64,000 nucleotides of DNA from JAEUMD01 sp036768475 (GCA_036768475.1 DAIPMW010000017.1:1-64000); one strand, 5' to 3'; shown: positions 9,046-17,836, counted from the first letter of the stretch. Notes: a model not told the origin generated them from the sequence alone. A program made the numbers and translations.

Positions 9046-9627
9046 TCATGCTTTCTCGCCGCCATCGCTCTTGTCGACACGCGCCGACTTCCGTGCTGCC
9101 ATCCGCTCGCGCAACATCACGATCGGCTCCTGCCCGAAGTGATGCTCCTCATCGTTACCCATATACGGCTGACGCTGCCTCTTCTTGAATTTTTCTTCGG
9201 TTGGATGTTCGCCCACGAACGCCTCGACCATGGCCAGGAGCCGCTCAGGCATCGCTACGCGATCGACATTATCAAAAGCAAGCTCCCCATATGTCTGCGC
9301 CTCGAACGGCGATACGGTCACAGCATGTACGCTGACCGGGTAATCCGCATGGAGATCGCTGTCTTCACGCAGCACGACGTAAACCGATGGCTCACCGTTG
9401 GCCAAGTTCACCCGATATGACATGGTTTCTTTACGGTGCAGAATGAGCGGCAACGTGGCAGCATGGAACTGCGTGACCGTCTTGTCCTTAACCAACTGTC
9501 TCCAGTTTGCTTTTTCCGGTGGGTCGAGAAACACGCTGACGGCACGCCAACGATATTCCTGCCACGGGTTATCGATCTTCTCCCGCGCGACCACCACACC
9601 TAGTGCAATGGTTTGCTCGATCGCCAT
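9046..9627 (-). CDS. DUF3305 domain protein of formate dehydrogenase loci
   Basis: The 193-residue protein carries the DUF3305 pattern: GVVVAREKIDNPWQEYRWRAVSVFL near the N terminus, then LILHRKETMSYRVNLANGEPSVYVVLR and VTVSPFEAQ. It is soluble and has no signal peptide or metal motif, and its C-terminal ~40 residues are basic and probably flexible. The ATG has GGGAGG about four bases upstream. It is the first gene of the leftward DUF3305-DUF3306-mobA-mobB run and stands back to back with the polyferredoxin gene. The pair is a known companion of Tat-exported formate dehydrogenases; the function is not known. Confidence 0.88.
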   Translation of the reverse strand: MAIEQTIALGVVVAREKIDNPWQEYRWRAVSVFLDPPEKANWRQLVKDKTVTQFHAATLPLILHRKETMSYRVNLANGEPSVYVVLREDSDLHADYPVSVHAVTVSPFEAQTYGELAFDNVDRVAMPERLLAMVEAFVGEHPTEEKFKKRQRQPYMGNDEEHHFGQEPIVMLRERMAARKSARVDKSDGGEKA

Positions 9628-9767
9628 GCGTCCTCCCAGAAAAATGGCCTTCTGGACCCCCTACGAAAGTTTATAATACAGGAAGCGTGGCGCTCCAATG
9701 CCTTATATTAGAAGTACTTGCTGGTCGGCCAGCCTTGCGCCGCCAGCGCCCGCGATCCGGAGCCGAA
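9628..9767. promoter_or_regulatory. Divergent promoter region between DUF3305 and the polyferredoxin gene
   Basis: These 140 bases separate two genes that point away from each other, so at least one promoter for each should lie here. The part around 9660-9715 is AT-richer than the surrounding genes. I could not assign a convincing -35/-10 pair or operator. Confidence 0.4.
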
Positions 9768-11825
9768 ATGAGCGGAAACAAACAAGCAACGCTGCTGGTC
9801 TGCAACTGCCAGCGAACCATGCAAATCGACGGAGAAAAGCTCGGGCATGCGCTCGGCCGCAGCGCCCTGCCCGTCCATTCCGAGCTGTGCCGCGCCGGGC
9901 TTTCGAACTACGAGGCGGCGATTGTCACCGGCGGTGAGGTCCATGTCGCGTGCACGCAGGAAGCCCCGCTCTTTCGCGAGGTCGCCGAAGAAAAGGCGAT
10001 CCATGAAACGACACTGCGTTTCACCAACATCCGAGAGAATGCCGGCTGGTCCGAAGCGAAGGGCGCAGCGCTGCCGAAGATGGCCGCACTTCTGGCCGAC
10101 GCCACCCATGTCTCGAGGCCGGCGGATTCGATGACGCTCAATTCCAATGGCGTCTGCCTCGTCTATGGGCCCGCGGACGCGGCTCTTGCCGCAGCCGGAA
10201 AGCTCAAGGGCCGTCTCGACGTCACCGTGCTCGTCACCGACGCCACGGACGCGCTGCCTCCATCGGTGGTCGAAGCGCCTATCGCCAAGGGCATCGTCAG
10301 CCGCGCGAGCGGCCATCTCGGCGCTTTCGAAATCGTCGTCAACGGTTTTGCGCCCGTGATCCCTTCGTCGCGCGCATCGCTCGAATTCGCAATGCCGCGG
10401 GACGGCGCAAAGTCGCGCTGCGATCTCATTCTCGACCTGAGCGGGCGAACGCGCCTCTTTCCGACCGAGGCACGCCGCGACGGTTATTTTGCTGTCGACG
10501 CGAATGACACCGCGGCGATTGCGGATGCTCTTTTTGCGCTCACCGATATGGTCGGAGAATTCGAAAAACCGGTTTATATCGCCTATGATGCCGGCATCTG
10601 TGTCCACGCCCGTTCCGCAAAGGTCGGATGCCGCAACTGCCTGGACAATTGTCCGGTGGGCGCCATTACGCCCGACGGCGATCACGTCGCCATCGACGCA
10701 GCCATCTGCGGCGGTTGCGGCAACTGTGCCAGCGTCTGCCCTACGGGCGCTGCGAGTTACGCCTTCCCTCGCCGCGAAGACATTCTGGCACGCGCCTGCA
10801 CCATGCTCGACGCTTACGAGCGCGCTGGTGGAAAACGACCCGTCTTCATGATCCACGACGAGAAGCACGGTCGCCGGACCATTGACGCTATCGCGCGTTT
10901 CGGCCGTGGCCTGCCGGCGAATGTGATCCCGCTCGCTCTCAACTCGGTGCTGCAGCTCGGTCACGACACGATGACCGGACTGCTGGCGGTCGGCGCCGAG
11001 CAGGTGATCCTCCTGCCGCCGCCGGAGCATCCCGCCGAGCTGGCCGCACTCGAGGCGCAAGCAGAGCTTGCCGCACATATCCTCGACGGGCTGGGTTACC
11101 AGGGCCCACGCGTCCGCATGCTGCGCGAGCATGACCCCTTTGTCGTCGACGACGCGCTTCACGAACTGCCCGCGCTCGTACCCATGAAATCGCACCGCTA
11201 CGCCCTGGCCGGCACCAAGCGCGACCTGGCTCGCATGGCGCTCGCCAAGTTGCATGCCGCCGCCCCGGCGCCCAAGGACATCATCGCTCTGCCCGACCAC
11301 GCGCCCTACGGCCGCATCAACATCAATACCGACGGCTGCACGCTCTGTCTGTCATGCGTGGGTGCATGCCCCACCGGTGCCCTCGCCGACAATGCGGAGC
11401 GCCCTGAGGTCTCCTTTTCCGAGGCCGCCTGCGTACAGTGCGGAATTTGCCGCGCCACATGTCCAGAGAAGGTCATCACGCTCGAGCCGCGCTACAATTT
11501 CACCAATGCCGCCCTGTCCCGCGAGGTGCTCTTTGGCGAAGAGCCGTTCCATTGCATTTCTTGCGGCAAGCCATTCGGTGCGCGGGTCATGATCGAGCGC
11601 GTCACCGAGCGCCTCAAGTCGCATGCGATGTTCGCCAACGAGAAGCAGCTTGCCATCATCCAGATGTGCGACAATTGCCGCGTTGCCGCGATGGTCGACT
11701 TCTCTGACGACCCTTTCAAGGGCGCCGAGCGCCCGCGCGTCGTCACGACCGATGACTACCTCGCCGATACGTCGGCAGCGAAGAAGGGCAGCAAACCGCG
11801 CAAACCCGACGACTTCCTGAATTGA
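9768..11825 (+). CDS. Polyferredoxin-like 4Fe-4S protein of the formate dehydrogenase locus
   Basis: The 685-residue cytoplasmic protein has several cysteine clusters. The first ferredoxin pair is CRNCLDNCPVG (about 287) and CGGCGNCASVCPTG (about 313). The second pair is CTLCLSCVGACPTG (about 523) and CVQCGICRATCPE (about 554). Further cysteines are in CISCGKPFG (about 595) and CDNCR (about 632). An N-terminal VCNCQRTM motif starts the chain. Up to four 4Fe-4S clusters plus a possible extra metal site are implied. Large 4Fe-4S proteins of this kind accompany DUF3305/DUF3306 and fdhABC in other bacteria; the electron partner is not established. The ATG at 9768 has GGAG five bases upstream. Confidence 0.88.
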   Translation: MSGNKQATLLVCNCQRTMQIDGEKLGHALGRSALPVHSELCRAGLSNYEAAIVTGGEVHVACTQEAPLFREVAEEKAIHETTLRFTNIRENAGWSEAKGAALPKMAALLADATHVSRPADSMTLNSNGVCLVYGPADAALAAAGKLKGRLDVTVLVTDATDALPPSVVEAPIAKGIVSRASGHLGAFEIVVNGFAPVIPSSRASLEFAMPRDGAKSRCDLILDLSGRTRLFPTEARRDGYFAVDANDTAAIADALFALTDMVGEFEKPVYIAYDAGICVHARSAKVGCRNCLDNCPVGAITPDGDHVAIDAAICGGCGNCASVCPTGAASYAFPRREDILARACTMLDAYERAGGKRPVFMIHDEKHGRRTIDAIARFGRGLPANVIPLALNSVLQLGHDTMTGLLAVGAEQVILLPPPEHPAELAALEAQAELAAHILDGLGYQGPRVRMLREHDPFVVDDALHELPALVPMKSHRYALAGTKRDLARMALAKLHAAAPAPKDIIALPDHAPYGRININTDGCTLCLSCVGACPTGALADNAERPEVSFSEAACVQCGICRATCPEKVITLEPRYNFTNAALSREVLFGEEPFHCISCGKPFGARVMIERVTERLKSHAMFANEKQLAIIQMCDNCRVAAMVDFSDDPFKGAERPRVVTTDDYLADTSAAKKGSKPRKPDDFLN

Positions 11826-11872
11826 GACGGCGCATCGTAACTGGACCGATGCCCCTCAGACCACGCCCATAG

Positions 11873-11919
11873 AGCATGTTTAGCTGAAGTGTGCAGCGGT
11901 TCAGCGTGAAGAACATGCT
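11873..11919 (-). repeat. Dispersed palindromic repeat, copy A
   Basis: This 47-base imperfect palindrome has AGCATGTT and AACATGCT as outer arms and GCTGAA/TTCAGC as inner arms. It is in the opposite orientation to copies at 30282-30328 and 50169-50215, which it matches with only a few differences. The following linker (CAAAAACAAGGAGCT) is also shared, but only a remnant of the second stem seen in the other copies follows. It lies between the converging polyferredoxin and DUF6352-like genes. Confidence 0.85.
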
Positions 11920-11937
11920 CAAAAACAAGGAGCTAGA

Positions 11938-12954
11938 TCAACTTCCTGCGACCAGCGGAAGGTTGGCGAGCAGGTTCTGCGGCTTCATCCGGCAGCGCAT
12001 GTCCTCGGTCATCGCCATCGCCATATAGATCGGCCGTCCCTTGACTCGATCGATCACCAGCCGGTCATCGAGAATACGCATGCGGAATAGCGCGATGATC
12101 CGCTCCATCGCGCCCGGCGGAGGAGCCTTGCCCTCGTATAGCGCATTGAGGATCAGGTTGGACTGTTGATCAAGACCGATGTGCCAGCGCCAATCGTCGT
12201 CGTCGAGCTTGGGTCTCGGTTCCACACGCACGTCCAGGTGCAGCATATGGCTCATCCATGCCTCGATCACCCGCGCGAATGCATCGAGCGCCGGCTGCTC
12301 GAAGCGGAAGTCTATGACCGTGTCGAATCGGTCCGATCGTGCCCAATAGATCTCGGCGTTTTCCTGCGTGAGCACGTCGAGCGTCACCTGCTTCTGCGGC
12401 GTCCCCGTTTCTGCAAGCAGTTGCCCCAGCCCGGTGTTGCTCAGACCCTGTGCGTGCATATCGACGATCTCCTCATCAGCAAGCAGCAGCCGGCCGTCAT
12501 CCGTCGATACCTTCTGCTCCCGAAAGAATAGCTCCGCTGTCTTGAGGCGCATTGGATCCTGCACGTCCTTGAGAATATTGCGCATGATGAGATGCGCGAG
12601 TTGGTCGATGAACATCGGCGGCATCCGGCCGGCGGGCTGTCTGACCAGTCTCAGGTAGGCCCCCTCGATCGTTCCCGCCGCCAGGAGGTGATCGCGAAAC
12701 GCGAGAAACATGCGGTAGTTGTCGGCCGCATCTACATCCGTGATCGCTGCCAGCCGCGTCTCGGGAACCGGCATGGCCGGAGAATCGAGCAGTGCCTCGT
12801 GCAGCGCCACCTCGGCTTCGCAGCTTTCTTCCAACGGATGGATTTCCGGGCGCGTCAGATATGCGCGGATGAAATCAGGCGTCACCCGCAGCCAACCGCT
12901 GTCGTCGGTCGTCAGCAGATGCATGCCTGCCGATCTCCAGAAATCACGTTTCAT
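11938..12954 (-). CDS. DUF6352-like protein of the formate dehydrogenase cluster
   Basis: The 338-residue soluble protein has no signal peptide and no recognisable cofactor motif. It begins MKRDFWRSAGMHLL, contains an acidic helical region, and ends with DMRCRMKPQNLLANLPL. I associate it from memory with DUF6352, seen in Rhizobiales formate dehydrogenase clusters; that name needs a profile search. I chose the ATG at 12954 over a codon 21 bases earlier because it opens the conserved-looking N terminus. Its first 11 bases overlap the end of the upstream gene, which suggests coupled translation. It is the last gene of the fdh run. Confidence 0.7.
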   Translation of the reverse strand: MKRDFWRSAGMHLLTTDDSGWLRVTPDFIRAYLTRPEIHPLEESCEAEVALHEALLDSPAMPVPETRLAAITDVDAADNYRMFLAFRDHLLAAGTIEGAYLRLVRQPAGRMPPMFIDQLAHLIMRNILKDVQDPMRLKTAELFFREQKVSTDDGRLLLADEEIVDMHAQGLSNTGLGQLLAETGTPQKQVTLDVLTQENAEIYWARSDRFDTVIDFRFEQPALDAFARVIEAWMSHMLHLDVRVEPRPKLDDDDWRWHIGLDQQSNLILNALYEGKAPPPGAMERIIALFRMRILDDRLVIDRVKGRPIYMAMAMTEDMRCRMKPQNLLANLPLVAGS

Positions 12955-13447
12955 CGTTCTCGACCGTCCAGACACGCGCGTGCATCGGCTCGCCGGATGG
13001 CGGACGGATGACGCGGAACTCTTCTTTTATCTCTCCGTCGCCACCGGCGATGCGGCGCACGGTAAGCACTGTGTTGATAGGTTGGTCTGCGGCCAGTCCC
13101 GCGGCAAACGCCACCTCTTCTTCCGCGGCCGCCAGAGCCGCGTCGATCTCCGGCGCTCCGTACTGCTCCACGAAATGGCGCGCGAGACGATAAACGAGTT
13201 CGTCTCTGTCCTCACTTCGGGCCTCGCTGACGATTGCAAACGTGGAGCGCCCGAAGCTCGTCACGCCGAGGAAGCCGTTGGCGAAAGCCTGCTTCGACTT
13301 GCCCTTGAGCGTTGCTGGATCGTCATTGGCAAATGCGAAAGCGCCGGAGACAGCCCACTCGCCCTCCGCTGCAGCGACATCGTAGACCGCCGCATCGCTG
13401 GCATCGAAACGGATCGTCCTCAAGAGCTTCGTGCCTGACATACTCAT
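12944..13447 (-). CDS. DUF6505-like protein of the formate dehydrogenase cluster
   Basis: The 167-residue protein is soluble, with an alternating strand/helix pattern and no metal motif. It starts MSMSGTKLLRTIRFDASD and ends with a strand HARVWTVEND. I link it tentatively to DUF6505, a Rhizobiales family found beside the DUF6352-like gene. The ATG at 13447 overlaps the stop of the preceding ligase-fold gene by four bases (ATGA), and its own stop lies 11 bases inside the next gene. The three genes therefore form a tightly coupled block whose products probably act together. Confidence 0.68.
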   Translation of the reverse strand: MSMSGTKLLRTIRFDASDAAVYDVAAAEGEWAVSGAFAFANDDPATLKGKSKQAFANGFLGVTSFGRSTFAIVSEARSEDRDELVYRLARHFVEQYGAPEIDAALAAAEEEVAFAAGLAADQPINTVLTVRRIAGGDGEIKEEFRVIRPPSGEPMHARVWTVENDET

Positions 13448-14214
13448 GCCGATTCCGTTGCGGCGGAACTCTGCCGGGCTTCGAGCAGGGCTTCGATGGC
13501 CAGAGCGCGGATGTCACCCTCGCCAACCTTCACCAGGAGCCGTGCCTCATCGTCCAATCCCAGGACCCGCGCCTTGATGCGATCACCGCTGCCTCCGGCA
13601 AGTAGGATTGGTGCGGCTTCCTCGTGCCCTTCCACACGTCCGACCCAGCTATCAGCGAACGCTCGCTGCCCGCCATCCTGCCAGGTATTGATCCACGACA
13701 GCGCATAAGCGCTGATTACTTCGAGGAAATCGCTGCGCGTGTGCTCGCCAGAGCCCTCGTTGATGAGCGTCGTGCGGTCACGCGTATCGCCCGGCTCGCC
13801 GCCGCCTGCGTCGCCCAACAACGCGATCTCCACACCCACCACCATCCAGTCGGGGACGCTTTCCTCATCGCAACGGGCCGCAGCGAACCGGAATCGCCCC
13901 ACAACACCTGCATTGACGAGCAATTCGAGTGGCCAGCGCAAGAGAACCGACGTCTTCGGCGGCATCAAAGCTCCCAGTGCCTCGATCACCGCCAGCTCGA
14001 ACACCGGTACCATCTGAAGTGCAACACGGCGGCTGACTTCAGGCTCGAGCACCAGAGCCAACTCGATGCGCGACGTATTGCGCGCCCACAGGAGATCCGC
14101 CGCGCCGTACCTAGCCGAGTTTGCACCCTGGCAGGCCGCCTCAAACGCCGACAACGGTGCCTTGACGCCGTGACCGGTCAGCAGCGGCGGAAATCGAGGA
14201 TCCTCGACATGCAT
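13444..14214 (-). CDS. Degenerate biotin/lipoate-protein ligase fold protein (DUF4444-type)
   Basis: The 256-residue protein follows the outline of biotin/lipoate ligases. A strand-rich block ending in IELALVLEPEV is followed by LLRWPLELLVNAGVVGRFRF, which sits where active ligases have KWPNDLLV. The lysine is Arg and the Asn-Asp pair is Leu-Glu. The GRGRRGR adenylate loop is not visible in the segment ARYGAADLLWARN. The C-terminal ~50 residues (DRIKARVLGLDDEARLLVK) look like the small beta domain that follows the ligase core. It may bind an acyl group or protein without catalysis. It sits in the overlapping block with the DUF6505-like and DUF6352-like genes. Confidence 0.68.
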   Translation of the reverse strand: MHVEDPRFPPLLTGHGVKAPLSAFEAACQGANSARYGAADLLWARNTSRIELALVLEPEVSRRVALQMVPVFELAVIEALGALMPPKTSVLLRWPLELLVNAGVVGRFRFAAARCDEESVPDWMVVGVEIALLGDAGGGEPGDTRDRTTLINEGSGEHTRSDFLEVISAYALSWINTWQDGGQRAFADSWVGRVEGHEEAAPILLAGGSGDRIKARVLGLDDEARLLVKVGEGDIRALAIEALLEARQSSAATESA

Positions 14215-14224
14215 CGTTTACGCT

Positions 14225-14419
14225 TCACACCAGCTTGATCTCTTGCTCGATCTGGTGATCGAGATCGGTTCCCTCGGCCGTCAGTTGCATTTTGAGCGTG
14301 ATGGACGTGCGTCCGTTGGCAGCCGCCGCGTGTGCGACGCGCTCGATCTCGCGTTGAGACGTTACGCCGACGTGCTTGAGGAACTTCCTTAACGCCATGT
14401 TGAGCTGGTCTTCATCCAT
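14225..14419 (-). CDS. DUF6494-like small protein
   Basis: This 64-residue protein begins MDEDQLNMALRKFLKHVGVTSQREIE and ends DLDHQIEQEIKLV. It is predicted soluble with a helix-rich N-terminal half. I chose the ATG at 14419 because AGGAG is nine bases upstream; an ATG 21 bases earlier lacks a signal. It resembles a Rhizobiales family I know as DUF6494, which accompanies the ligase-fold gene 10 bases downstream. No function is known. Confidence 0.65.
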   Translation of the reverse strand: MDEDQLNMALRKFLKHVGVTSQREIERVAHAAAANGRTSITLKMQLTAEGTDLDHQIEQEIKLV

Positions 14420-14646
14420 GAGAGCATTCTCCTCGTTCATGATTATCGCCGCCGCAAGCCATGCCGGGCGCGTCATGCATCTTCGTTCAGTTCACCTGCC
14501 GCACCGATCGCCTCGCATGGCAAGGCCGTGTCGAAGCGCAATTGCGACTGCCGCGACGAACACGGGTATCACCAATTCAGGTTTTAGCCCACCGGCCTGG
14601 GCGCGCATCGAGCTGCGCAAGTAGTGGCAGTTCGTCTTGAACGAAC

Positions 14647-14772
14647 TCAAAGCCGGACGTTGCCCGGCACAGCGAAGTCTTGCTGCGAGCTGATGGACAC
14701 CATGCCGAGACCAATGGCGGCGGCGCCACTGATCACAACCATGGCGACGAGACTGATGAAGAATGCTTTCAT
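14647..14772 (-). CDS. 41-residue membrane or exported peptide downstream of the WD40-cytochrome gene
   Basis: This reading frame codes for 41 residues: a lysine near the start, about 20 hydrophobic and glycine/alanine residues, then a short polar tail ending GNVRL. It reads as one membrane span or a signal peptide with a short mature part. Two signals support it: AAGGGA lies eight bases upstream, and its ATG overlaps the stop of the WD40-cytochrome gene by four bases (ATGA). It is probably translated with that gene. I recognise no family. Confidence 0.55.
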   Translation of the reverse strand: MKAFFISLVAMVVISGAAAIGLGMVSISSQQDFAVPGNVRL

Positions 14773-16361
14773 TGTTGGGTTCCCTTTGTCCTCGCGGATG
14801 CGTCCTGCGAACCGGTCGGCTTGGCGAGACTATCCGAACGCTTTTCGCCAGACCCCGCACCGTCGTCACGCGCGGGTTCGTCGTCGTTGCCAGGCTCTGT
14901 TGCGATCTTCAAAAACGCGACGAGCGCCGCGCGCTGCTCTGGATCGGTCATCTTCTGCAGCGGCATTTTCGATCCTGGCGTGAAATTTTCCGGCCCCTGC
15001 TCGAAGAGTTTCGACACGGTCTCCTCAGTCCAGACAATGTCGAGATCATTGAGCCCCTTCGAATAGGGATAGCCAGGCAGGCTGGCGATGCGCCGTCCGA
15101 AGAGTTTGTAGAGCGTCGGGCCCGCACGATTTCTGCCGTCGGGCTTCAGGGTATGGCAGACGCTGCACTTGCGCGCGAATTGCAGCGCACCTTGCGCAAT
15201 CGGATCGTCCGGATCACCCGAAACCTGGAAACGCCGCGGATAAGGGCTTTCCACGGCCTCGTAGGGCGCGCGCGGCCGGATCTGCCAGCGCGTCGCAAAA
15301 TCATCAAGGCCGCCGTAGTAGAGTGCCGTGGCACCGGGCGCGAACGCCAGAGCCCACACCGGGCCGAACGGATTTTGATAAGATTCGATCTCCTCCCAGT
15401 CGGCAAGACGAACGACGCGCACGTTGCCGTCACCTGCACCGACCGCCAGAAGGCCCGGCTTTTCCACGACCGCCGCCGCTAGTACCGGACGTTCGAACGG
15501 CGTGAACTCCTTGACAACTTCGCCGCTCTCACCATTGACGACGAGCACACTGCCGTTGAGTGCGCCGGTCACGAGTTGCTCGCTGCCTGGCACACGCACC
15601 AACACGTTCAGCCCCCAACCATGCTTGTAGAGTGGACGCTCGAGTTTCCCGTCGGCCCGCTTGAAAAGCCGGAGCACACCGTCATAACCCGCTGTGTAGA
15701 CATGCGTCCCGTCTTCGGAAAACTGCGCCGCGTTGACAGGGCCGTCATGCCCCGCGAGCACTGGTCCCGCCGTCAACGTCGAAAGGTCCCAGAGCCGCGC
15801 CGTTCGGTCCCAGCTTGATGTCACCGCAAACCGTCCGTCCGAGGACACGGCTACATGGTTGATCTTCGCCGTATGCCCCTCGAAACGGTGCAGGCGCTTC
15901 CCGGTCGCCATGTCCCAGATGGTCAGCGCACCGTCATCGCCCGCTGACAGAACCCGCGTCGAATGGGGCACGAACGCCACCGCATTGACGGCGCCGTCAT
16001 GCCGGTCGAAGCGATGCAAAATTTTTGGCGTTTCAGCGGAGACATCCCAAATCATCATGGCGTAGTCGAAGCTACCGGTGGCGACGCGCTCGGCGTGCAC
16101 ATCGACCGCAATGGCCTTGATCGGACCTCCATGGCCGACAAGGTTGCCGTTCTGCTTGGCGCGATCGGTCTTCTGCGCCTCTCTCGACTCTGCACGGTTG
16201 ACGTGTTCGGCCTCACTGCCTTCGAGCACCTGGCCGGCGCCCTTCGCCGTGGCCGGCGGGCGGACGTTCTCCCCTGCAAGGGTCGGCAAAGCGCAGATGA
16301 AATGTGCAGCCACCATCACGACGAGAGCAAAGCTCTTCGAGGGCTGGCCGCACACGCTCAT
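14769..16361 (-). CDS. WD40 beta-propeller fused to cytochrome c, in the formate dehydrogenase operon
   Basis: With the start at 16361 the protein has 530 residues. It opens with a signal peptide (to about residue 33, ...LPTLAG), so it is periplasmic. Several WD40 repeats follow; clear blade ends include ATGSFDYAMMIWDVS, SAGDDGALTIWDMA, TSSWDRTARLWDLS and TAGYDGVLRLF. The C-terminal ~140 residues are a class I cytochrome c with haem motif CSVCH (about 398) and a likely axial methionine in GSKMPLQ (about 466). It follows fdhC and could take electrons from formate dehydrogenase or act as a structural platform. An in-frame ATG at 16439 overlaps fdhC but would bury the signal peptide. Confidence 0.8.
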   Translation of the reverse strand: MSVCGQPSKSFALVVMVAAHFICALPTLAGENVRPPATAKGAGQVLEGSEAEHVNRAESREAQKTDRAKQNGNLVGHGGPIKAIAVDVHAERVATGSFDYAMMIWDVSAETPKILHRFDRHDGAVNAVAFVPHSTRVLSAGDDGALTIWDMATGKRLHRFEGHTAKINHVAVSSDGRFAVTSSWDRTARLWDLSTLTAGPVLAGHDGPVNAAQFSEDGTHVYTAGYDGVLRLFKRADGKLERPLYKHGWGLNVLVRVPGSEQLVTGALNGSVLVVNGESGEVVKEFTPFERPVLAAAVVEKPGLLAVGAGDGNVRVVRLADWEEIESYQNPFGPVWALAFAPGATALYYGGLDDFATRWQIRPRAPYEAVESPYPRRFQVSGDPDDPIAQGALQFARKCSVCHTLKPDGRNRAGPTLYKLFGRRIASLPGYPYSKGLNDLDIVWTEETVSKLFEQGPENFTPGSKMPLQKMTDPEQRAALVAFLKIATEPGNDDEPARDDGAGSGEKRSDSLAKPTGSQDASARTKGTQQ

Positions 16362-16413
16362 CAACACCGCAACGTTGTGTGCAGCGTGTGCCCAAGCGCT
16401 GCGGCGTGCGCCC

Positions 16414-17574
16414 TTATTCAGCCGGATGGACTTGCGCATGTGTGCCGTGCGGCGCCACACGGTCCTTCTCCATCTCTTCCTCGACCCAGAGGCTGTGATG
16501 CTCCTTGGCCCAGTTGAGATCGACCTCGCCTGAGCCCATAGCGTCGAACGCACCTTCCATTCCAATGGTTCCGATATAGATGTGCGCGAAGATCACGCAA
16601 AGAAGTGCCAGCGCCACGATCGAATGCCACGTGACCGCATACTGCATTTCCTGGATCGGTGTGAGTTCGGTCGGCAGGTTGAGACCGAACACGTTCAGCG
16701 CCGTGAATGTCTTCGCAAACAGCGAGAATTCAAACGGGATCAGCAGCGAGATTCCCGAAAGCGATAAGGAGACACCACCAATCATAATCATCCAGAACAG
16801 AATCTTCTGCCCGGCGTTGAACTTTCGCGCTGGTGGGTGCGAATGCTTCGAGAACATGCCGCCGCCCTTCGCCAGCCAGACAATGTCATGCCGGTTGGGG
16901 AAGTTGTGGCGCACCCACAATATGAAGCTCAGTGTGAGCCCCACCATAAATGCGAATGCCACATAGGCATGAATGAGTTTTGAGAAGTGCGCCATCGAGG
17001 CAAATGAAGCCTTCCCAATAATGGGAATGAGCCAATCGCGGCCATAAAGTGCGATGAGACCAGTCAGGCCCTGCACCACAAAAGATACCGCCATCAGCCA
17101 GTGCGAGGCTCGCTCCAGTGCGCTAAAACGGGTAATCGTTACCCCAGCGGGCCCGCCTTCGATACGCACCTTACCGCGCGCGATATAGAACAAGACAAGC
17201 AACGACAGCATGGCCGCCATTGCATAGCCGCCCCATTGCGGTAGCTCGGTGCGCTGAACTTGCGTCCATTCAGCGCCTTCCGCCTGCACCAGGATGCCCG
17301 ACTTGGCATCGGGAATGGAGACCTTGCCCTGCGCGCCCTGGCGCAACTTCTTCCACAACTCGATATCGTAGTTGCCACCCTCATCGGCTGTCGTGACCGG
17401 CCGTTGCGGCTGGGCATTGCCGACCGCGCTCGCCGGCGGACGCACGTTTGGATTTGACTGCGCCACGGCATCATTGCCAATCCACATGCCGCCGATCAGC
17501 GCAATCGCCAATGCGGCTGCGAACGCTCGAATTCTCACTCCAATCGCGAGCCGGCGCTTGAGATGGTTGGGCAT
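16414..17574 (-). CDS. fdhC: Formate dehydrogenase cytochrome b subunit (gamma)
   Basis: The 386-residue membrane subunit has an N-terminal signal-like segment, a ~100-residue periplasmic stretch (LWKKLRQGAQGKVSIPD), then the di-haem cytochrome b core of the FdnI type. Candidate haem histidines are in FSALERASHWLMA, KLIHAYVAF, YAVTWHSIVA and IFAHIYIGT. The subunit anchors FdhAB and passes electrons to quinone. The ATG at 17574 has GGGAGG six bases upstream. It follows the lipoprotein gene and precedes the WD40-cytochrome gene. Confidence 0.93.
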   Translation of the reverse strand: MPNHLKRRLAIGVRIRAFAAALAIALIGGMWIGNDAVAQSNPNVRPPASAVGNAQPQRPVTTADEGGNYDIELWKKLRQGAQGKVSIPDAKSGILVQAEGAEWTQVQRTELPQWGGYAMAAMLSLLVLFYIARGKVRIEGGPAGVTITRFSALERASHWLMAVSFVVQGLTGLIALYGRDWLIPIIGKASFASMAHFSKLIHAYVAFAFMVGLTLSFILWVRHNFPNRHDIVWLAKGGGMFSKHSHPPARKFNAGQKILFWMIMIGGVSLSLSGISLLIPFEFSLFAKTFTALNVFGLNLPTELTPIQEMQYAVTWHSIVALALLCVIFAHIYIGTIGMEGAFDAMGSGEVDLNWAKEHHSLWVEEEMEKDRVAPHGTHAQVHPAE

Positions 17575-17836
17575 TGCATGCCTCCCTTGTTGTGGCTGGG
17601 CTGCCGCTCCCTTGACGAAGAGGACCATTCGGCGCCCCGGCTTCTCATCTGACGACCCGCCGCGAAATCCGCCGGACCGGATTTTTCTGCGCCGCCTGAT
17701 TGTTCGCCAGAGCCGGACACGGTGTAAGGTCTGACCTGGAAAGCGACTGGTGTGGCAAACGACAAATCCGCTGCTTTCTTCCTATCTGTATGGCCGGCGA
17801 CGCAAGCACGACTGCTCCTTCTTGGCCGATCAGCCT

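Noticed and set aside
9708..11300. 530-residue open frame opposite the polyferredoxin
   Set aside because: No family signal; the plus-strand frame has conserved cysteine clusters.
14492..14608. 38-residue frame with one hydrophobic stretch between the 41-residue peptide and the DUF6494-like gene
   Set aside because: No ribosome site and no coupling to a neighbour. It could be real but I cannot support it.
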